From positions 248,001 to 312,000 of the forward strand of contig NZ_QXDC01000003.1 of the NCBI RefSeq assembly GCF_003550065.1: a DNA stretch of 64,000 nt, given 5' to 3'. The DNA comes from Hephaestia caeni. GTDB taxonomy: Bacteria; Pseudomonadota; Alphaproteobacteria; Sphingomonadales; Sphingomonadaceae. The notes under the pieces are model-generated. The model was not told where the DNA came from and made no database searches. It saw only the letters and a program-made list of their open reading frames with translations. Shown in pieces: positions 52,194 through 61,569 of this stretch (the stretch's first letter is position 1; every line of letters begins with the position of its first letter). Both the position numbers and the translations under genes were made by a program.

Positions 52194-53464
52194 CACCGCT
52201 CTACGCTTATTACGGCGACGATTTCACCGGATCGACCGACGTCCTCGAACAGCTTGCCGAGGGCGGCGTGCCCGCGGTGCTGTTCCTGCGCGCGCCCGAC
52301 GCCGCCTTGCGCGCGCGCTTCCCTGACGCGCGCGCGATCGGCCTTGCCGGCGACAGCCGCAGCCGGTCGCCGGCGTGGATGGACGCCAATCTGCCCGGTG
52401 CCTTCGCGGCGATCGGCGATGCGGCGGTCGTCCATTACAAAACCTGCTCGACGTTCGATTCGAGCCCACAGACCGGATCGATCGGCCGCGCGATGGAGAT
52501 CGGCGCGCGTCAGTTCGGCGGCGTGGTGCCGATCGTGGTCGGTGCCCCGCATCTCGGCCGCTATGTCGTGTTCGGCAATCTGTTCGCTGTGGCCGGGGGC
52601 GACGAGGTGTTCCGCATCGATCGCCATCCGACGATGGCACGCCATCCGGTGACGCCGATGCACGAGGCGGACCTGCGCCGCCATCTCGCCGCGCAAACCG
52701 ACATGCCGATCGCGCTGGTGCCGATCGACCGCATTCAGGCCGGGGCCGCCCCTGCGCTGTTCGACGCGGTGAGCGACGGCGCGGTGCTGTTCGATGGCAT
52801 CGACATGCCCAGCCTCGCAGCGGCCGGCGAGTTGATGCAGGCACGCGGCACCCGCTTCGCAGTGGGCAGTTCCGGCGTCACGCGTGCGCTGGTGATGGCG
52901 TGGCAGGCGAGCGGCGTCATCACGCCTCCTGCCGCCCCCGAGCGCGCCGCCGAGGTCGATCGGATGCTGGTGGTGAGCGGAAGCTGCTCCCCCGTCACGG
53001 CGGCGCAGATCGCGCGCGGGCTGGCCGATGGCTATGTCGGCGTCCGCGCCGATGTGCCCGCGCTGATGCGCGGTGAGCGCGCCGAGGAAGCCCGGCTGAT
53101 CGACGCGACCAGAAGCGCGCTCGACAGCAACGGGCGGTGCGTGATCCATTCGGCCGAAGGGCCGCTCGGCGAAACCGCGCCCGCCGCCGGCGATCGGTTG
53201 GGCGCGGCGCTCGGCCGCGTCGCGCTGGGCGCGATCCGGCAGCACAAGCTGCGTCGCGTGCTATTCGCGGGTGGCGACACCTCCAGCCACGGCGTTGCCG
53301 AACTGGGGATCGATGCGCTGACCTGGGCCGCGCCGATGGAGCGCGGCGCGCCGCTGGTGCGCGCGCACGCCGCCGAGGCCGCGGTCAATGGCCTCGAGCT
53401 GGTGCTCAAGGGCGGCCAGATGGGCGGCGAAGGCTTTTTCGAGACCGTGCGGCGCGGCCGCTGA
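52190..53464 (+). CDS. oiaK: 3-oxo-isoapionate kinase (four-carbon acid sugar kinase family)
   Basis: A 424-residue ATP-dependent kinase (formerly DUF1537). The N-terminal domain has YAYYGDDFTGSTDVLEQLAEGG and HYKTCSTFDSSPQTGSIGRAME (substrate binding); the C-terminal nucleotide domain has VVSGSCSPVTAAQI, RRVLFAGGDTSSHGVAEL and GLELVLKGGQMGGEGFF. It starts with GTG in a GTGA overlap with the RuBisCO-like gene. Phosphorylation of 3-oxo-isoapionate is the activity of this kinase/RLP pairing in D-apiose catabolism; the substrate is inferred from that pairing and from apnO/apnL/apsD elsewhere in the window. Confidence 0.86.
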   Translation: MTPLYAYYGDDFTGSTDVLEQLAEGGVPAVLFLRAPDAALRARFPDARAIGLAGDSRSRSPAWMDANLPGAFAAIGDAAVVHYKTCSTFDSSPQTGSIGRAMEIGARQFGGVVPIVVGAPHLGRYVVFGNLFAVAGGDEVFRIDRHPTMARHPVTPMHEADLRRHLAAQTDMPIALVPIDRIQAGAAPALFDAVSDGAVLFDGIDMPSLAAAGELMQARGTRFAVGSSGVTRALVMAWQASGVITPPAAPERAAEVDRMLVVSGSCSPVTAAQIARGLADGYVGVRADVPALMRGERAEEARLIDATRSALDSNGRCVIHSAEGPLGETAPAAGDRLGAALGRVALGAIRQHKLRRVLFAGGDTSSHGVAELGIDALTWAAPMERGAPLVRAHAAEAAVNGLELVLKGGQMGGEGFFETVRRGR

Positions 53465-53541
53465 CACCGGCGTTCGGAAACGGGCGTCACCTCCCGATCG
53501 TCCGCCGCGCCGAACCATGCCGACGCGACGGACGATAGGGT

Positions 53542-54807
53542 TCAGGCAGCGGCAGGCGCGACGAGCGGCACGATCTTCTCGTCGAGGCCCTTGGTGCAAT
53601 CGATCAGCAAGAACAGCACCGCAGCGATGAACACCATCGCCGCCACGCCCTGCAGCGGCAGGTCGTAATTGCCTGTCGCGGCGAGCACGTAGCCGATCAC
53701 CACCGTGCAGATGAAGCCGCCGAAATTGCCGGCGGTATTCATGATACCGCTGGCGGTGCCCCCGAACTTGCCCCCGATCGCCATGCACATCGCCCACGCG
53801 GCGGGCAGCATCAGATCCATCACGCCGAAGGCCGCACCGGCAAGCAGCACGATCGCAATCCGATTGTCGATCTGGCTCATCGCCACCAGCAGCGCCGCCG
53901 TGATCGTCAGGCAGAAGAAGGCGATCAGGCTGTACGCGCGGCGAATGCCCATCCGCTCCGCCAGCCGATCGCACAGGACGCCGCCGATGATATTGCCGAC
54001 CACCCCCAGCAGGAAGGGGATCGAGCCGTACAGGCCCATCTCGGCGATCGAGAATCCGGCGCCCTGCACCATCCAGACGGGGAACCAGTTGAAGAAGAAC
54101 CACGCGCCGAACGCGTAGAAGAAATAGGCGATCGCGATCAGCCAGAGCTGCGGCAGCGCGAACAGTTTGCGCCACGGCGTGCCGCTATGCCCCCCGGCGC
54201 CGTCGTCGCCGATTTCGGCAACCTCTTCGGGCGTGATCCCCGGTTGATCGGCGGGGCGCTCGTGATACCAGAATCGCCAGCCGATGGCCCAGACCAGGCC
54301 GACGATCCCGAGCGCCACGAACACCGCGCGCCAGCCGAACACGGCCTCAAGCGGCACCAGCAGCAGCGGGGCGAGTGCGCCGCCGAACCGGCTGGCCGCC
54401 CAGATCGTCCCCTGCCCCCGCGCGCGCTCGCGCGCCGGCAGCCAGCGATACAGCACGCCGGTGATATTGGGATAGGCGCCAGCAGCACCGAGCCCGAACA
54501 TGAAACGCGCGCCGGCAAGCTGCCAGAAATTGCGGCACACCGCGGTGATCGCAGTGAAGAACGACCACCAGACAGTGATCCGCGTCAATTCCCTGCGATA
54601 TCCGTGGCGATCACCCAACGCGCCCGAGGGCACTTCGAACACGGCATAAGCGATCACATAAGCGCCAAGCACCCAGCCCCATTGATCGGGCGTGATCGAC
54701 AATTCCTTCTGGATCGCCGGCCCGGTGACCGCGATCGCCATGCGATCGAGGAAGGTGATGACCGACAGGACCGCGAGCACGCCGACGACGGCATGGCGCT
54801 TCTTCAC
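53542..54807 (-). CDS. MFS transporter, sugar-acid/anion symporter (ACS) type
   Basis: A 421-residue 12-helix transporter. It begins MKKRHAVVGVLAVLSVITFLDRMAI and has the loop 2-3 motif GALGDRHGYRRELTRITVWWS, GLGAAGAYPNITGVLYRWLPARERARGQG and a second-half repeat with GGVLCDRLAERMGIRRAY. These resemble anion:cation symporters importing hexuronates or aldonates. GTG 54807 overlaps the racemase-family stop (GTGA). It is the last gene of the rhamnose operon. A sugar acid or rhamnose-derived oligomer is a plausible substrate, but RhaT in the same operon already covers free L-rhamnose. Confidence 0.88.
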   Translation of the reverse strand: MKKRHAVVGVLAVLSVITFLDRMAIAVTGPAIQKELSITPDQWGWVLGAYVIAYAVFEVPSGALGDRHGYRRELTRITVWWSFFTAITAVCRNFWQLAGARFMFGLGAAGAYPNITGVLYRWLPARERARGQGTIWAASRFGGALAPLLLVPLEAVFGWRAVFVALGIVGLVWAIGWRFWYHERPADQPGITPEEVAEIGDDGAGGHSGTPWRKLFALPQLWLIAIAYFFYAFGAWFFFNWFPVWMVQGAGFSIAEMGLYGSIPFLLGVVGNIIGGVLCDRLAERMGIRRAYSLIAFFCLTITAALLVAMSQIDNRIAIVLLAGAAFGVMDLMLPAAWAMCMAIGGKFGGTASGIMNTAGNFGGFICTVVIGYVLAATGNYDLPLQGVAAMVFIAAVLFLLIDCTKGLDEKIVPLVAPAAA

Positions 54808-55472
54808 TTGACGCGCCCGGCGAGCACGTCGCGCGCCCGCTCCATACCGAGTTCGGGGCTCGAATAGACCGGTGCGGCCACCGCCCCTTCGGGAAGCGAC
54901 GCCACCACCCGCGCCATCGACGCCTGCGCGAGGACGATCGCGTCGACACCCTTCATGCCCTCGGTCAGGCCCTCGCCCACGATGCGATCGTGCGTGGCAC
55001 CGTCGCCCGCCATCACCGCCTCGAACGCGCCTTCGCACAGATGCTCGACGATCTCGATCTGTTTGCCCTGCTCGGCCGCCACCCGGCGGACGAGATCGGC
55101 GGTCGGGTTGAGCGTGGTCGACAACGTTGCCACCACCCCGATCCGGCGGCCGGTGGCAACCGCCTTTTCGGCCATCGCGCGATCAACCCGCAGCACCGGC
55201 TGGTCATAGAGTTGCGCGGCGATATCCACCGCCGCGCCGATCGACGAGCAGGTGACGAGCGCGGCATCGCAGCCGGCGTCGAAGGTCGAGCCGACCAGCC
55301 GGATCACCTGCCGCATCGTCGCCTTTTCGAGCCGCCCGGCCGCGATCGTATTCTTGATCGTGCTTTCGTCGACGAAGTGGAGGATGCGCACGTCGGGCAT
55401 GACCCGTGCGGCGATCTCGTTGAACACCGGCGCAAGCATCGGCGAATTATGGATCAGTCCAAGTGTGGGCAC
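54804..55472 (-). CDS. Aspartate/glutamate racemase family protein
   Basis: A 222-residue Asp/Glu racemase superfamily protein. It has PTLGLIHNSPMLAPVFNEI at the N-terminus, the first catalytic-Cys region ALVTCSSIGAAVD, GRRIGVVATLSTTLNPTADLV, and a second lobe ending IVLAQASMARV. The second catalytic Cys expected in the AxC motif is replaced by Ala-Gln-Ala-Ser (VLAQAS), so true cofactor-independent racemisation is doubtful; some relatives lack it. Start GTG 55472. It is coupled to the MFS gene and follows the GH78 gene by 19 bases. No established step in rhamnose catabolism explains it. Confidence 0.8.
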   Translation of the reverse strand: MPTLGLIHNSPMLAPVFNEIAARVMPDVRILHFVDESTIKNTIAAGRLEKATMRQVIRLVGSTFDAGCDAALVTCSSIGAAVDIAAQLYDQPVLRVDRAMAEKAVATGRRIGVVATLSTTLNPTADLVRRVAAEQGKQIEIVEHLCEGAFEAVMAGDGATHDRIVGEGLTEGMKGVDAIVLAQASMARVVASLPEGAVAAPVYSSPELGMERARDVLAGRVK

Positions 55473-55491
55473 GGGTCGGGTTCTCCCAGGT

Positions 55492-58400
55492 TCAAATCTT
55501 GAAGTCGTAGCTTCCGGCACCGACCTCGAAGCGGACGAGATCACCAGCGCGGGTGAGGTTGCGGACATCGGGATGCTGATCGATCGCCCGGCCGCCCTCG
55601 CGCCAGGCGCGCGCCGGCAGTTCGACCTCGGCAATCGTGTTGGCGGGAACAGAGAGCGTCAGGTGCGACACGCCGCCGGTATCGCCATCGACCTCGGTCG
55701 CGATCGTCCCGACGCACGATTCGTATTTCGCCGAGACTTTGCCGACCTTGGGCAGCCAGATCGGCCGCACCGAGATGCGGCGGAAACCGGGCGCCGCCGG
55801 GGCGATCCCGGCAAGGCGGCGATAGAAGAACCCGACCACCGCGCCGAGCGCATAATGGTTGTAGCTGTTCATCGCGACGTCGCCGACATCGCCGTTCCAG
55901 CGTTCCCACACCGTGGTCGCGCCCTTGACCGGCATATAGCCCCAGCTCGGATAACCGGTCTGGAGCAGCAGCCCGCTGACTTCTTCGAGCCGGCCGTTAT
56001 CGGCCAGCACATCGAGCAGATAGGGTGTGCCGAGAAAGCCCGTCGAGAGCTTCATGCCGCGCCGCCGGATATCGGCGGCGAGCACCTCGGCGGCGGCGGC
56101 GCGCTGATCGGGCGGCGTCAGCCCGCAATGCAGCGCGAGCACCTGGCTGGTCTGGCTGGCATTGCCCGCGACACCATTTGGCTTGAGCAGATCCTTCTGC
56201 GCCGCCGCGACGATCTTGCCGTGGAGCGCGGTGTAGCGTTCAGCATCGGCGTCGCGGCCGGTCGCCTGCGCCATCTCGGCCATCAACTGGGCGCACCACG
56301 CCCAATAGGCCGTCGCGCACAGGATGCGCGGCGTCGTCTCGTCATCGGGCTTGACCGCATCGACCGAGAGCCAGTCGCCGAGATCGAGCCCGCGATCGTT
56401 GCGCCAGATATGATCGGCGTTGCTGCGCGCGACATAGGCCATCCAGCCTTCCATCGCCGCCCAATTCTCGTCGATCGCTTCGGTATCGCCGTAGCGCTGC
56501 CAGAGCTGCCACGGCAGGATGATCCCCGCCTCGCTCCAGCCTGCCGTCACCACATCGGGGAAGGATTGCGGCTGCGGCACGACGATCGGATAGGCGCCGT
56601 CCGTCCGCTGCGCGGCGCGCGCTTCGATCAGGAAGCGGCGGATGAAGGGATCGACCTCCATGTTGAATGCGGCGGCATCGAGGAAGATCTGGATATCGCC
56701 CATCCAGCCCATCCGCTCGTCGCGCTGCGGGCAATCGGTGGGCACCGAGAAGAAATTGGAGCGCTGGCTCCATTCGGCATTCTGCCAGATCTTCTGGAGC
56801 AACGGCGAGGCGAAGCGCATCTCGCCCGTCGTGCGGCATGCGCTATAGACGACAATGCCTTCGATATCGTCGGCGGTCGGCGCACCCGGATAACCCTCGA
56901 CCTCGACGTAGCGGAAGCCGTGATAGGTGAAATGCGGCTCGAAAATCTCGGCCTTGCTGTCACCGGCGAGAATGAACCGATCGGTGCATTCGGCGAGCCG
57001 CAGGTTCGATTGATCGACTGTGCCGTCCGGATTGAGCAATTCGGCGAAGCGCAGCGTGATTTGCGTGCCCGCCTCGCCGCGTGCCTTCAGGCGCACCCAG
57101 CCCGCGAAATTCTGCCCGAAATCGAACACGAACCGACCCGGCGCGGGCTCAGTGACCTTGGCGACACGCTGCTTCATGTTGGCGGTGAGTAGCGGCGAGG
57201 TCTGCGCGACCAATCGCACCGGCGGCTCGGCGCCCACGGTCGCGGTAGTCCAGGTCGCGGCGTCGAAGCCGGGGCTGTCCCAACCCGGCGTTGCCAGCCG
57301 CGCGTCGATCGTCTCGCCGTTGTAGATGTCCGATTTGAGGATCGGCGACGCACCGAGCCGCCAATCGGGGCCGGTGACGATCCAGTCGTGGCTGCCGTCG
57401 GCATAATCGAGCCGGAGTTGCGCGCGCAGCCGACGCGGCGCGGGGCCGAAGCCATAGCGCTCCATCCGCCAGCCGAACGCGCCCGCATACCAGCCGTCAC
57501 CGACGACGACGCCCAGCGCATTCTCACCCTTTCGGATCAGCCTGGTAACGTCATAGACCTGATAGAAGACGTGCTTGTGCGCGACACTCGTCTCGGGTGC
57601 CAGGAACGCGGTCGACACACGGTCGCCGTTGATCCGCGCATCATAAGCGCCGAGCGCCGTGGCATAGAGCCGCGCGCCAACCACCTTCTTGGTCGTGCTG
57701 AAATCGGTGCGCAGCAGCATCGCAGGTTCGGAAGGCCGGGGATCGTTGTTGACGTTCGATCCGCTCGCCACCGGGCGCGCCCAGGCGCTGGCGTCGAACG
57801 TCGGCGCGGTCCAGCCTTCAGGCGGGTTGGGGCGCACGCGCCAATCGGGCCCGCTGACGATGCGATCGATCACGCTGCCCTTGCGATGGAGCCGGATCAG
57901 CGCCGCAAACGCGCCGCCGTCGACCGGGAAAAACCCCGTGGTTTCGGCCTCGACCAGCGCGCACACGCTGTTGCGACCGGGGCGGACAGCACCCTCGAAC
58001 GGTAGCAAGGTGCCCCAGAAGGGGAGCATCGTATCCCAGCCGAGCCCGAGCGGCAGTGCATCGGGGTTCTTGTGCTCGCCGTTGATCCACACGCCGCGCA
58101 TGTGATCCTTACCCGCGATCAGGATCTCGGCGCGCTCAAGGTCTTCGGGGGCATCGAAATCAACCCGGAACGCGTGCGGGCGGCTGTCGAGCGCGGTCGG
58201 GCTCCACACCCAGCGCACGCCCGCGGCGCGATCGGCCGCGGCGAGCGGGTCTTCGGCCTCGATCCAAGCGGCGCGCCAATCGTCGGGCGACAGCAGGCCG
58301 GTTTCGAACCATGCGGGCGCGGAGGTGGCGGTGGCGCCGCCTTCATCCTCGATCTCGACCGACCACCAGACGCGCTGCATCGACGTCAGCGGCGTGCCGC

Positions 58401-58692
58401 CCCATGCGATATCGACGCTCGCGTCGGATGCGACATCGCCGCTGTCCCACAGATCGTTCTTGCCCGCGGCGCTGCCCGCGCGGACGCGGTAGCGCGTCTG
58501 GCTAACGCCGCGATCCCTGGCTTCGATCCGCCACGACAGGCGTGGCCGTGCGACCTCGGTGCCGAGCAGATCGACAGTGTGTTCGGCACGCAGATCGACC
58601 GCGGCGAGTGCAGGCGCGGTCGAACAGGCCGGCACCGCGACCAGCGCGGCGGCAGTGCCGGTGCCGGCGAGGAATTCGCGACGCGTGGTCAT
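55492..58692 (-). CDS. GH78 family alpha-L-rhamnosidase (second copy)
   Basis: A 1066-residue exported enzyme. The signal MTTRREFLAGTGTAAALVAV is Tat-like and runs into VPACST, a possible lipobox. N-terminal modules include RAEHTVDLLGTEVARPRLSW and the carbohydrate-binding ATALGAYDARINGDRVSTAFLAPE; the catalytic (alpha/alpha)6 domain has the acid motif TDCPQRDERMGWMGDIQIF and base region YPSWGYMPVKGATTVWERWNGD. ATG 58692 overlaps the rhaT stop (ATGA). It is not a close duplicate of the first GH78 copy, which has a shorter N-terminal region and a different motif (CPHREKLGW). Confidence 0.95.
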   Translation of the reverse strand: MTTRREFLAGTGTAAALVAVPACSTAPALAAVDLRAEHTVDLLGTEVARPRLSWRIEARDRGVSQTRYRVRAGSAAGKNDLWDSGDVASDASVDIAWGGTPLTSMQRVWWSVEIEDEGGATATSAPAWFETGLLSPDDWRAAWIEAEDPLAAADRAAGVRWVWSPTALDSRPHAFRVDFDAPEDLERAEILIAGKDHMRGVWINGEHKNPDALPLGLGWDTMLPFWGTLLPFEGAVRPGRNSVCALVEAETTGFFPVDGGAFAALIRLHRKGSVIDRIVSGPDWRVRPNPPEGWTAPTFDASAWARPVASGSNVNNDPRPSEPAMLLRTDFSTTKKVVGARLYATALGAYDARINGDRVSTAFLAPETSVAHKHVFYQVYDVTRLIRKGENALGVVVGDGWYAGAFGWRMERYGFGPAPRRLRAQLRLDYADGSHDWIVTGPDWRLGASPILKSDIYNGETIDARLATPGWDSPGFDAATWTTATVGAEPPVRLVAQTSPLLTANMKQRVAKVTEPAPGRFVFDFGQNFAGWVRLKARGEAGTQITLRFAELLNPDGTVDQSNLRLAECTDRFILAGDSKAEIFEPHFTYHGFRYVEVEGYPGAPTADDIEGIVVYSACRTTGEMRFASPLLQKIWQNAEWSQRSNFFSVPTDCPQRDERMGWMGDIQIFLDAAAFNMEVDPFIRRFLIEARAAQRTDGAYPIVVPQPQSFPDVVTAGWSEAGIILPWQLWQRYGDTEAIDENWAAMEGWMAYVARSNADHIWRNDRGLDLGDWLSVDAVKPDDETTPRILCATAYWAWCAQLMAEMAQATGRDADAERYTALHGKIVAAAQKDLLKPNGVAGNASQTSQVLALHCGLTPPDQRAAAAEVLAADIRRRGMKLSTGFLGTPYLLDVLADNGRLEEVSGLLLQTGYPSWGYMPVKGATTVWERWNGDVGDVAMNSYNHYALGAVVGFFYRRLAGIAPAAPGFRRISVRPIWLPKVGKVSAKYESCVGTIATEVDGDTGGVSHLTLSVPANTIAEVELPARAWREGGRAIDQHPDVRNLTRAGDLVRFEVGAGSYDFKI

Positions 58693-59771
58693 GCGCCCGT
58701 CCCGATCATGTTGCCGTAACCGATCACGACCGTGGCGAAGACCAGCAGGAAGATGCCCAGCCACACGAGGCGGCGCACGCGCGGCGCGGCATCCTTCCAC
58801 TCCTTGAAGCCGAAGCCCCACAGCGTGCCGAAGATGATGATGCTCGCCATGTGGAGCGTCCACGACGAGAAGCCGAAGCGCCCCATCTGGCTTTCGCCCA
58901 TCGTGTAGAAGAAGAACTGGAAGTACCAGAGCGTCCCGCCGAACGCGGCGAGCAGGTAGTTGAGGAGCAGCGGCGGGCGCCGGCCATCGGCGTCGGGCGC
59001 CTTGCCCGGCCGGCCGATGAACTCCCCCGCGGTGCCGTTGCGCACGATCAGGAAACCGCACCAGACCGCATTGGTGATGAGCCCGCCGAACATGATCAGG
59101 CACAAAGCCGGCAGCCCGGTCCACAGCGGGCCGGTGCCCGCGGCGGCGGAAAGCGCCTTGATCGGCTCGCCCGCCGCCAACCCGAAGGCGAAGCAGGCCG
59201 ACATGATGCCCGAGAAGATCGCGACCGCGACGCCCTTCTTGAAGTTGAACTCGGCGATCGCCGCCACCTTCTGCTCGTCGGAAAGCGCGGCGTCCTTGCG
59301 CGCGCCGGCGATCGCGACGACGATGATCCCCGCCAGCGTGATCGCGAGGCCGAGCAGGATGATGAGGCCGCTCGTGGTGCCGAGCAGCTTGCTCGCGAAA
59401 TCGCCCTGAACGATCGGCGGGATCAGCGTGCCGAACACCGTGCACAGCCCCAGCACCACTGCCATCCCCAGCGACAGCCCCAGATAGCGCATCGTCAGGC
59501 CGTAGGTGAGCCCGCCGAAACCCCAGAGGACGCCGAACAGGATGCACAGCCCGACGACATTGCCGGGGATCTGCCCCATCACGCCGAACAGATCGTTGGT
59601 CTGGATGCTGGCCATGATCCACGGCGCGAACACCCAGGAAAAGATGCCGCCGACGAGCCAGAACACCTCCCAGCTCCACCGCTTGATGCCGCGATAGGGA
59701 ACATAGAAACTGGCCGACGCGAGGCCGCCCATCCAGTGGAACAGGACGCCGAGGAGCGGGTTGCCGGGCAT
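58689..59771 (-). CDS. rhaT: L-rhamnose/proton symporter RhaT
   Basis: A 360-residue inner-membrane transporter with ten hydrophobic segments. RhaT landmarks are the N-terminal GVLFHWMGGLASASFYVPYRGIKRWSWEVFW, GVLWGFGGLTYGLTMRYLGLSLGMAVVLGLCTVFGTL, FSGIMSACFAFGLAAGEPI and the C-terminal FYTMGESQMGRFGFSSWTLHM. It is coupled to the GH78 gene (ATGA) and starts 80 bases after the lactonase stop. It brings the L-rhamnose released by the rhamnosidases into the cytoplasm for the oxidative pathway. Confidence 0.95.
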   Translation of the reverse strand: MPGNPLLGVLFHWMGGLASASFYVPYRGIKRWSWEVFWLVGGIFSWVFAPWIMASIQTNDLFGVMGQIPGNVVGLCILFGVLWGFGGLTYGLTMRYLGLSLGMAVVLGLCTVFGTLIPPIVQGDFASKLLGTTSGLIILLGLAITLAGIIVVAIAGARKDAALSDEQKVAAIAEFNFKKGVAVAIFSGIMSACFAFGLAAGEPIKALSAAAGTGPLWTGLPALCLIMFGGLITNAVWCGFLIVRNGTAGEFIGRPGKAPDADGRRPPLLLNYLLAAFGGTLWYFQFFFYTMGESQMGRFGFSSWTLHMASIIIFGTLWGFGFKEWKDAAPRVRRLVWLGIFLLVFATVVIGYGNMIGTGA

Positions 59772-59851
59772 GAGGTCGGTCTCCTGCGATCAATCGAGGT
59801 GGAAGACGGTGTCGAGCGATACGGGGCGCGGCGACAGGGACGCGCGCCGCA

Positions 59852-60760
59852 TCACAGCGCGATCCCCAGCCGGTAGACGCGATTGGCGTTGCCGCCGAAC
59901 AGCGCACGCTTTTCCGCATCGCTGAAATCGGCGACGATGGCGTGATACGCCTCCATGTGCCGATCGAAGCTGCCGAACAATTTGTCGGTCGGCACGTCGC
60001 TGGCGAACAGGCAGCGATCGGCGCCGAACATCTCGATCGCCTCGAGCACGAGCGGACGGATCTGCTCGATCGTCCAGCGGCGGTCGATGAAACCCACCCC
60101 TGAAATCTTGGTGACGACATGCGCGTTGGCGGCCAGCGCGCGCATCCCCTGCCGCCAATCGTCGAAGCCGGCAGGATCGCTCGCGACCGCCATCCCCATG
60201 TGGTTGACGATCACCGGCACGTCGGGATGGCGCGCGACCAGCGCCGCCAGCGATCCCATCTGGCCGGGATAGCATTGCAGATCGAACGACAGGCCGTGAT
60301 GCGCGAGCCGGGCGTAACCCCGCCGCCACGCTTCGTCCTGCGTCATGTCGCGCGGCGTATAGGTCCGCATCGGATCGGCGTGCCAATTGACGATATGGCG
60401 AATGCCGCGAACCCCGCCGTGGCGAGCATGCGCCGCCAGCAGGACATCCACATCGGGATCGTCGAGCGCGGCGAACGCGACGATGCCACTCGGCATCCCG
60501 CGCGCGTCGCGCATCGCCTGCAGCCATTCGGTCTCGGCGAGCGCCGCCGAGGCTTCCGCCCCGGCGTCGATATGCACCATGCCGACCACATTCCAGCGGG
60601 CGGCGTCGGCGAGATAGTCGTCGAGCAGATAAGTGCGCGCGATCGCCTCGACGCTGCCGTTGGGGCCGTCGTCGGCGAACGGCGGCGTCAGCCACGGATA
60701 GTGGAGGCGCGACAGATCCCAAAGGTGGACATGGGCGTCGACGAACGGAATCTCCGGCAC
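59852..60760 (-). CDS. Amidohydrolase family L-rhamnono-1,4-lactonase
   Basis: A 302-residue cytoplasmic amidohydrolase of the fuconolactonase/rhamnonolactonase group. The metal-site start is PFVDAHVHLWDLSRLHYPWL; later landmarks are GGVRGIRHIVNW, PDVPVIVNHMGM (His), KISGVGF and the terminal Asp in RCLFASDVPTDKLFG. GTG 60760 has GGGAGAG upstream. In the Sphingomonas L-rhamnose pathway the second step (LRA2) opens L-rhamnono-gamma-lactone to L-rhamnonate, which fits the neighbours rhmD, the diketo-acid hydrolase and the dehydrogenase. Confidence 0.85.
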   Translation of the reverse strand: MPEIPFVDAHVHLWDLSRLHYPWLTPPFADDGPNGSVEAIARTYLLDDYLADAARWNVVGMVHIDAGAEASAALAETEWLQAMRDARGMPSGIVAFAALDDPDVDVLLAAHARHGGVRGIRHIVNWHADPMRTYTPRDMTQDEAWRRGYARLAHHGLSFDLQCYPGQMGSLAALVARHPDVPVIVNHMGMAVASDPAGFDDWRQGMRALAANAHVVTKISGVGFIDRRWTIEQIRPLVLEAIEMFGADRCLFASDVPTDKLFGSFDRHMEAYHAIVADFSDAEKRALFGGNANRVYRLGIAL

Positions 60761-60819
60761 TCAACTCTCTCCCAAATGAGCCGGGCGCCGCCTCTTGGCG
60801 GGCGGCTGCCCCGACGCGG

Positions 60820-61569
60820 TCAGAATGTCGTTCGCCCCCCCGAGGTGTCGAAGGTGGACGCGGTGGTGAAGCTGCATTCCTCGCTGGCCATGAAACAGAC
60901 CATCGCGGCGCTTTCATCGATGTTGCCGAGCCGCCCCATCGGGATCTTCGAGCGCATGTAATCGACCTGGCTTTGCGGCAACTGATCGAGGATCGGGCTG
61001 TCGAAGGTAGCGGGCGTGAGGCTGTTGACCGTCACGCCCTTGCCCGCCAGCTCCTTGCCGAGGCTCTTGGTCAACCCGATGACGCCCGCCTTGGACGTCG
61101 AATAGGCCGAGGCGTTGGGATTGCCTTCCTTGCCCGCGACCGAGGCGATGTTGACGATCCGGCCATAACCGCCCGCGAGCATCAGCGGCACCACCGCGCG
61201 ACAGCAATAGAACAGGCCGTTCAAGTTGATGTCGATCACGCGCCGCCAGCTATCGAGCGGATATTCGTGCACCGGCGCCGTCGCCCCGGTGATGCCCGCC
61301 GAGCAGACGAGGATATCGACCTTGCCGAGCGCGGCGGCACTGGCAGCGGTCGCCGCCTCGACCGCGGTGGGATCGGCGACGTCGAGCGCCTGGATATCAC
61401 GCGCGCCGACCGCGTCGCGAGCGGCGGCGAGCGCGTCGGGGTTGACGTCCCACAGCGCGACCGCGCCGCCTTCGGCGACGATCCGTTGCGCGACGGCCTT
61501 GCCGAGACCCGAGGCGCCGCCGGTGATGATGGCGGTACGGCCGGCAAAACGATTGGCGAAAATGCTCAC
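60820..61569 (-). CDS. SDR family dehydrogenase, probable 2-keto-3-deoxy-L-rhamnonate 4-dehydrogenase
   Basis: A 249-residue short-chain dehydrogenase with cofactor motif TGGASGLGKAVAQ, Asp following the second strand (WDVNPD; favours NAD), catalytic Ser in VNIASVAG and YSTSK motif. The C-terminus reads TASTFDTSGGRTTF. GTG 61569 overlaps the hydrolase stop (GTGA). Between rhmD and the diketo-acid hydrolase, the missing step is oxidation of 2-keto-3-deoxy-L-rhamnonate (LRA5). L-Rhamnose dehydrogenase (LRA1) is also an SDR in some bacteria and is otherwise absent here, so that role cannot be excluded. Confidence 0.82.
   Translation of the reverse strand: MSIFANRFAGRTAIITGGASGLGKAVAQRIVAEGGAVALWDVNPDALAAARDAVGARDIQALDVADPTAVEAATAASAAALGKVDILVCSAGITGATAPVHEYPLDSWRRVIDINLNGLFYCCRAVVPLMLAGGYGRIVNIASVAGKEGNPNASAYSTSKAGVIGLTKSLGKELAGKGVTVNSLTPATFDSPILDQLPQSQVDYMRSKIPMGRLGNIDESAAMVCFMASEECSFTTASTFDTSGGRTTF

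Noticed and set aside
58693..60120. In-frame 5' extension of the second GH78 gene, suggesting a 1542-residue fusion
   Set aside because: The extension runs out of frame through rhaT and part of the lactonase gene, both clearly real. The GH78 protein has a good Tat signal from ATG 58692, which overlaps the rhaT stop.
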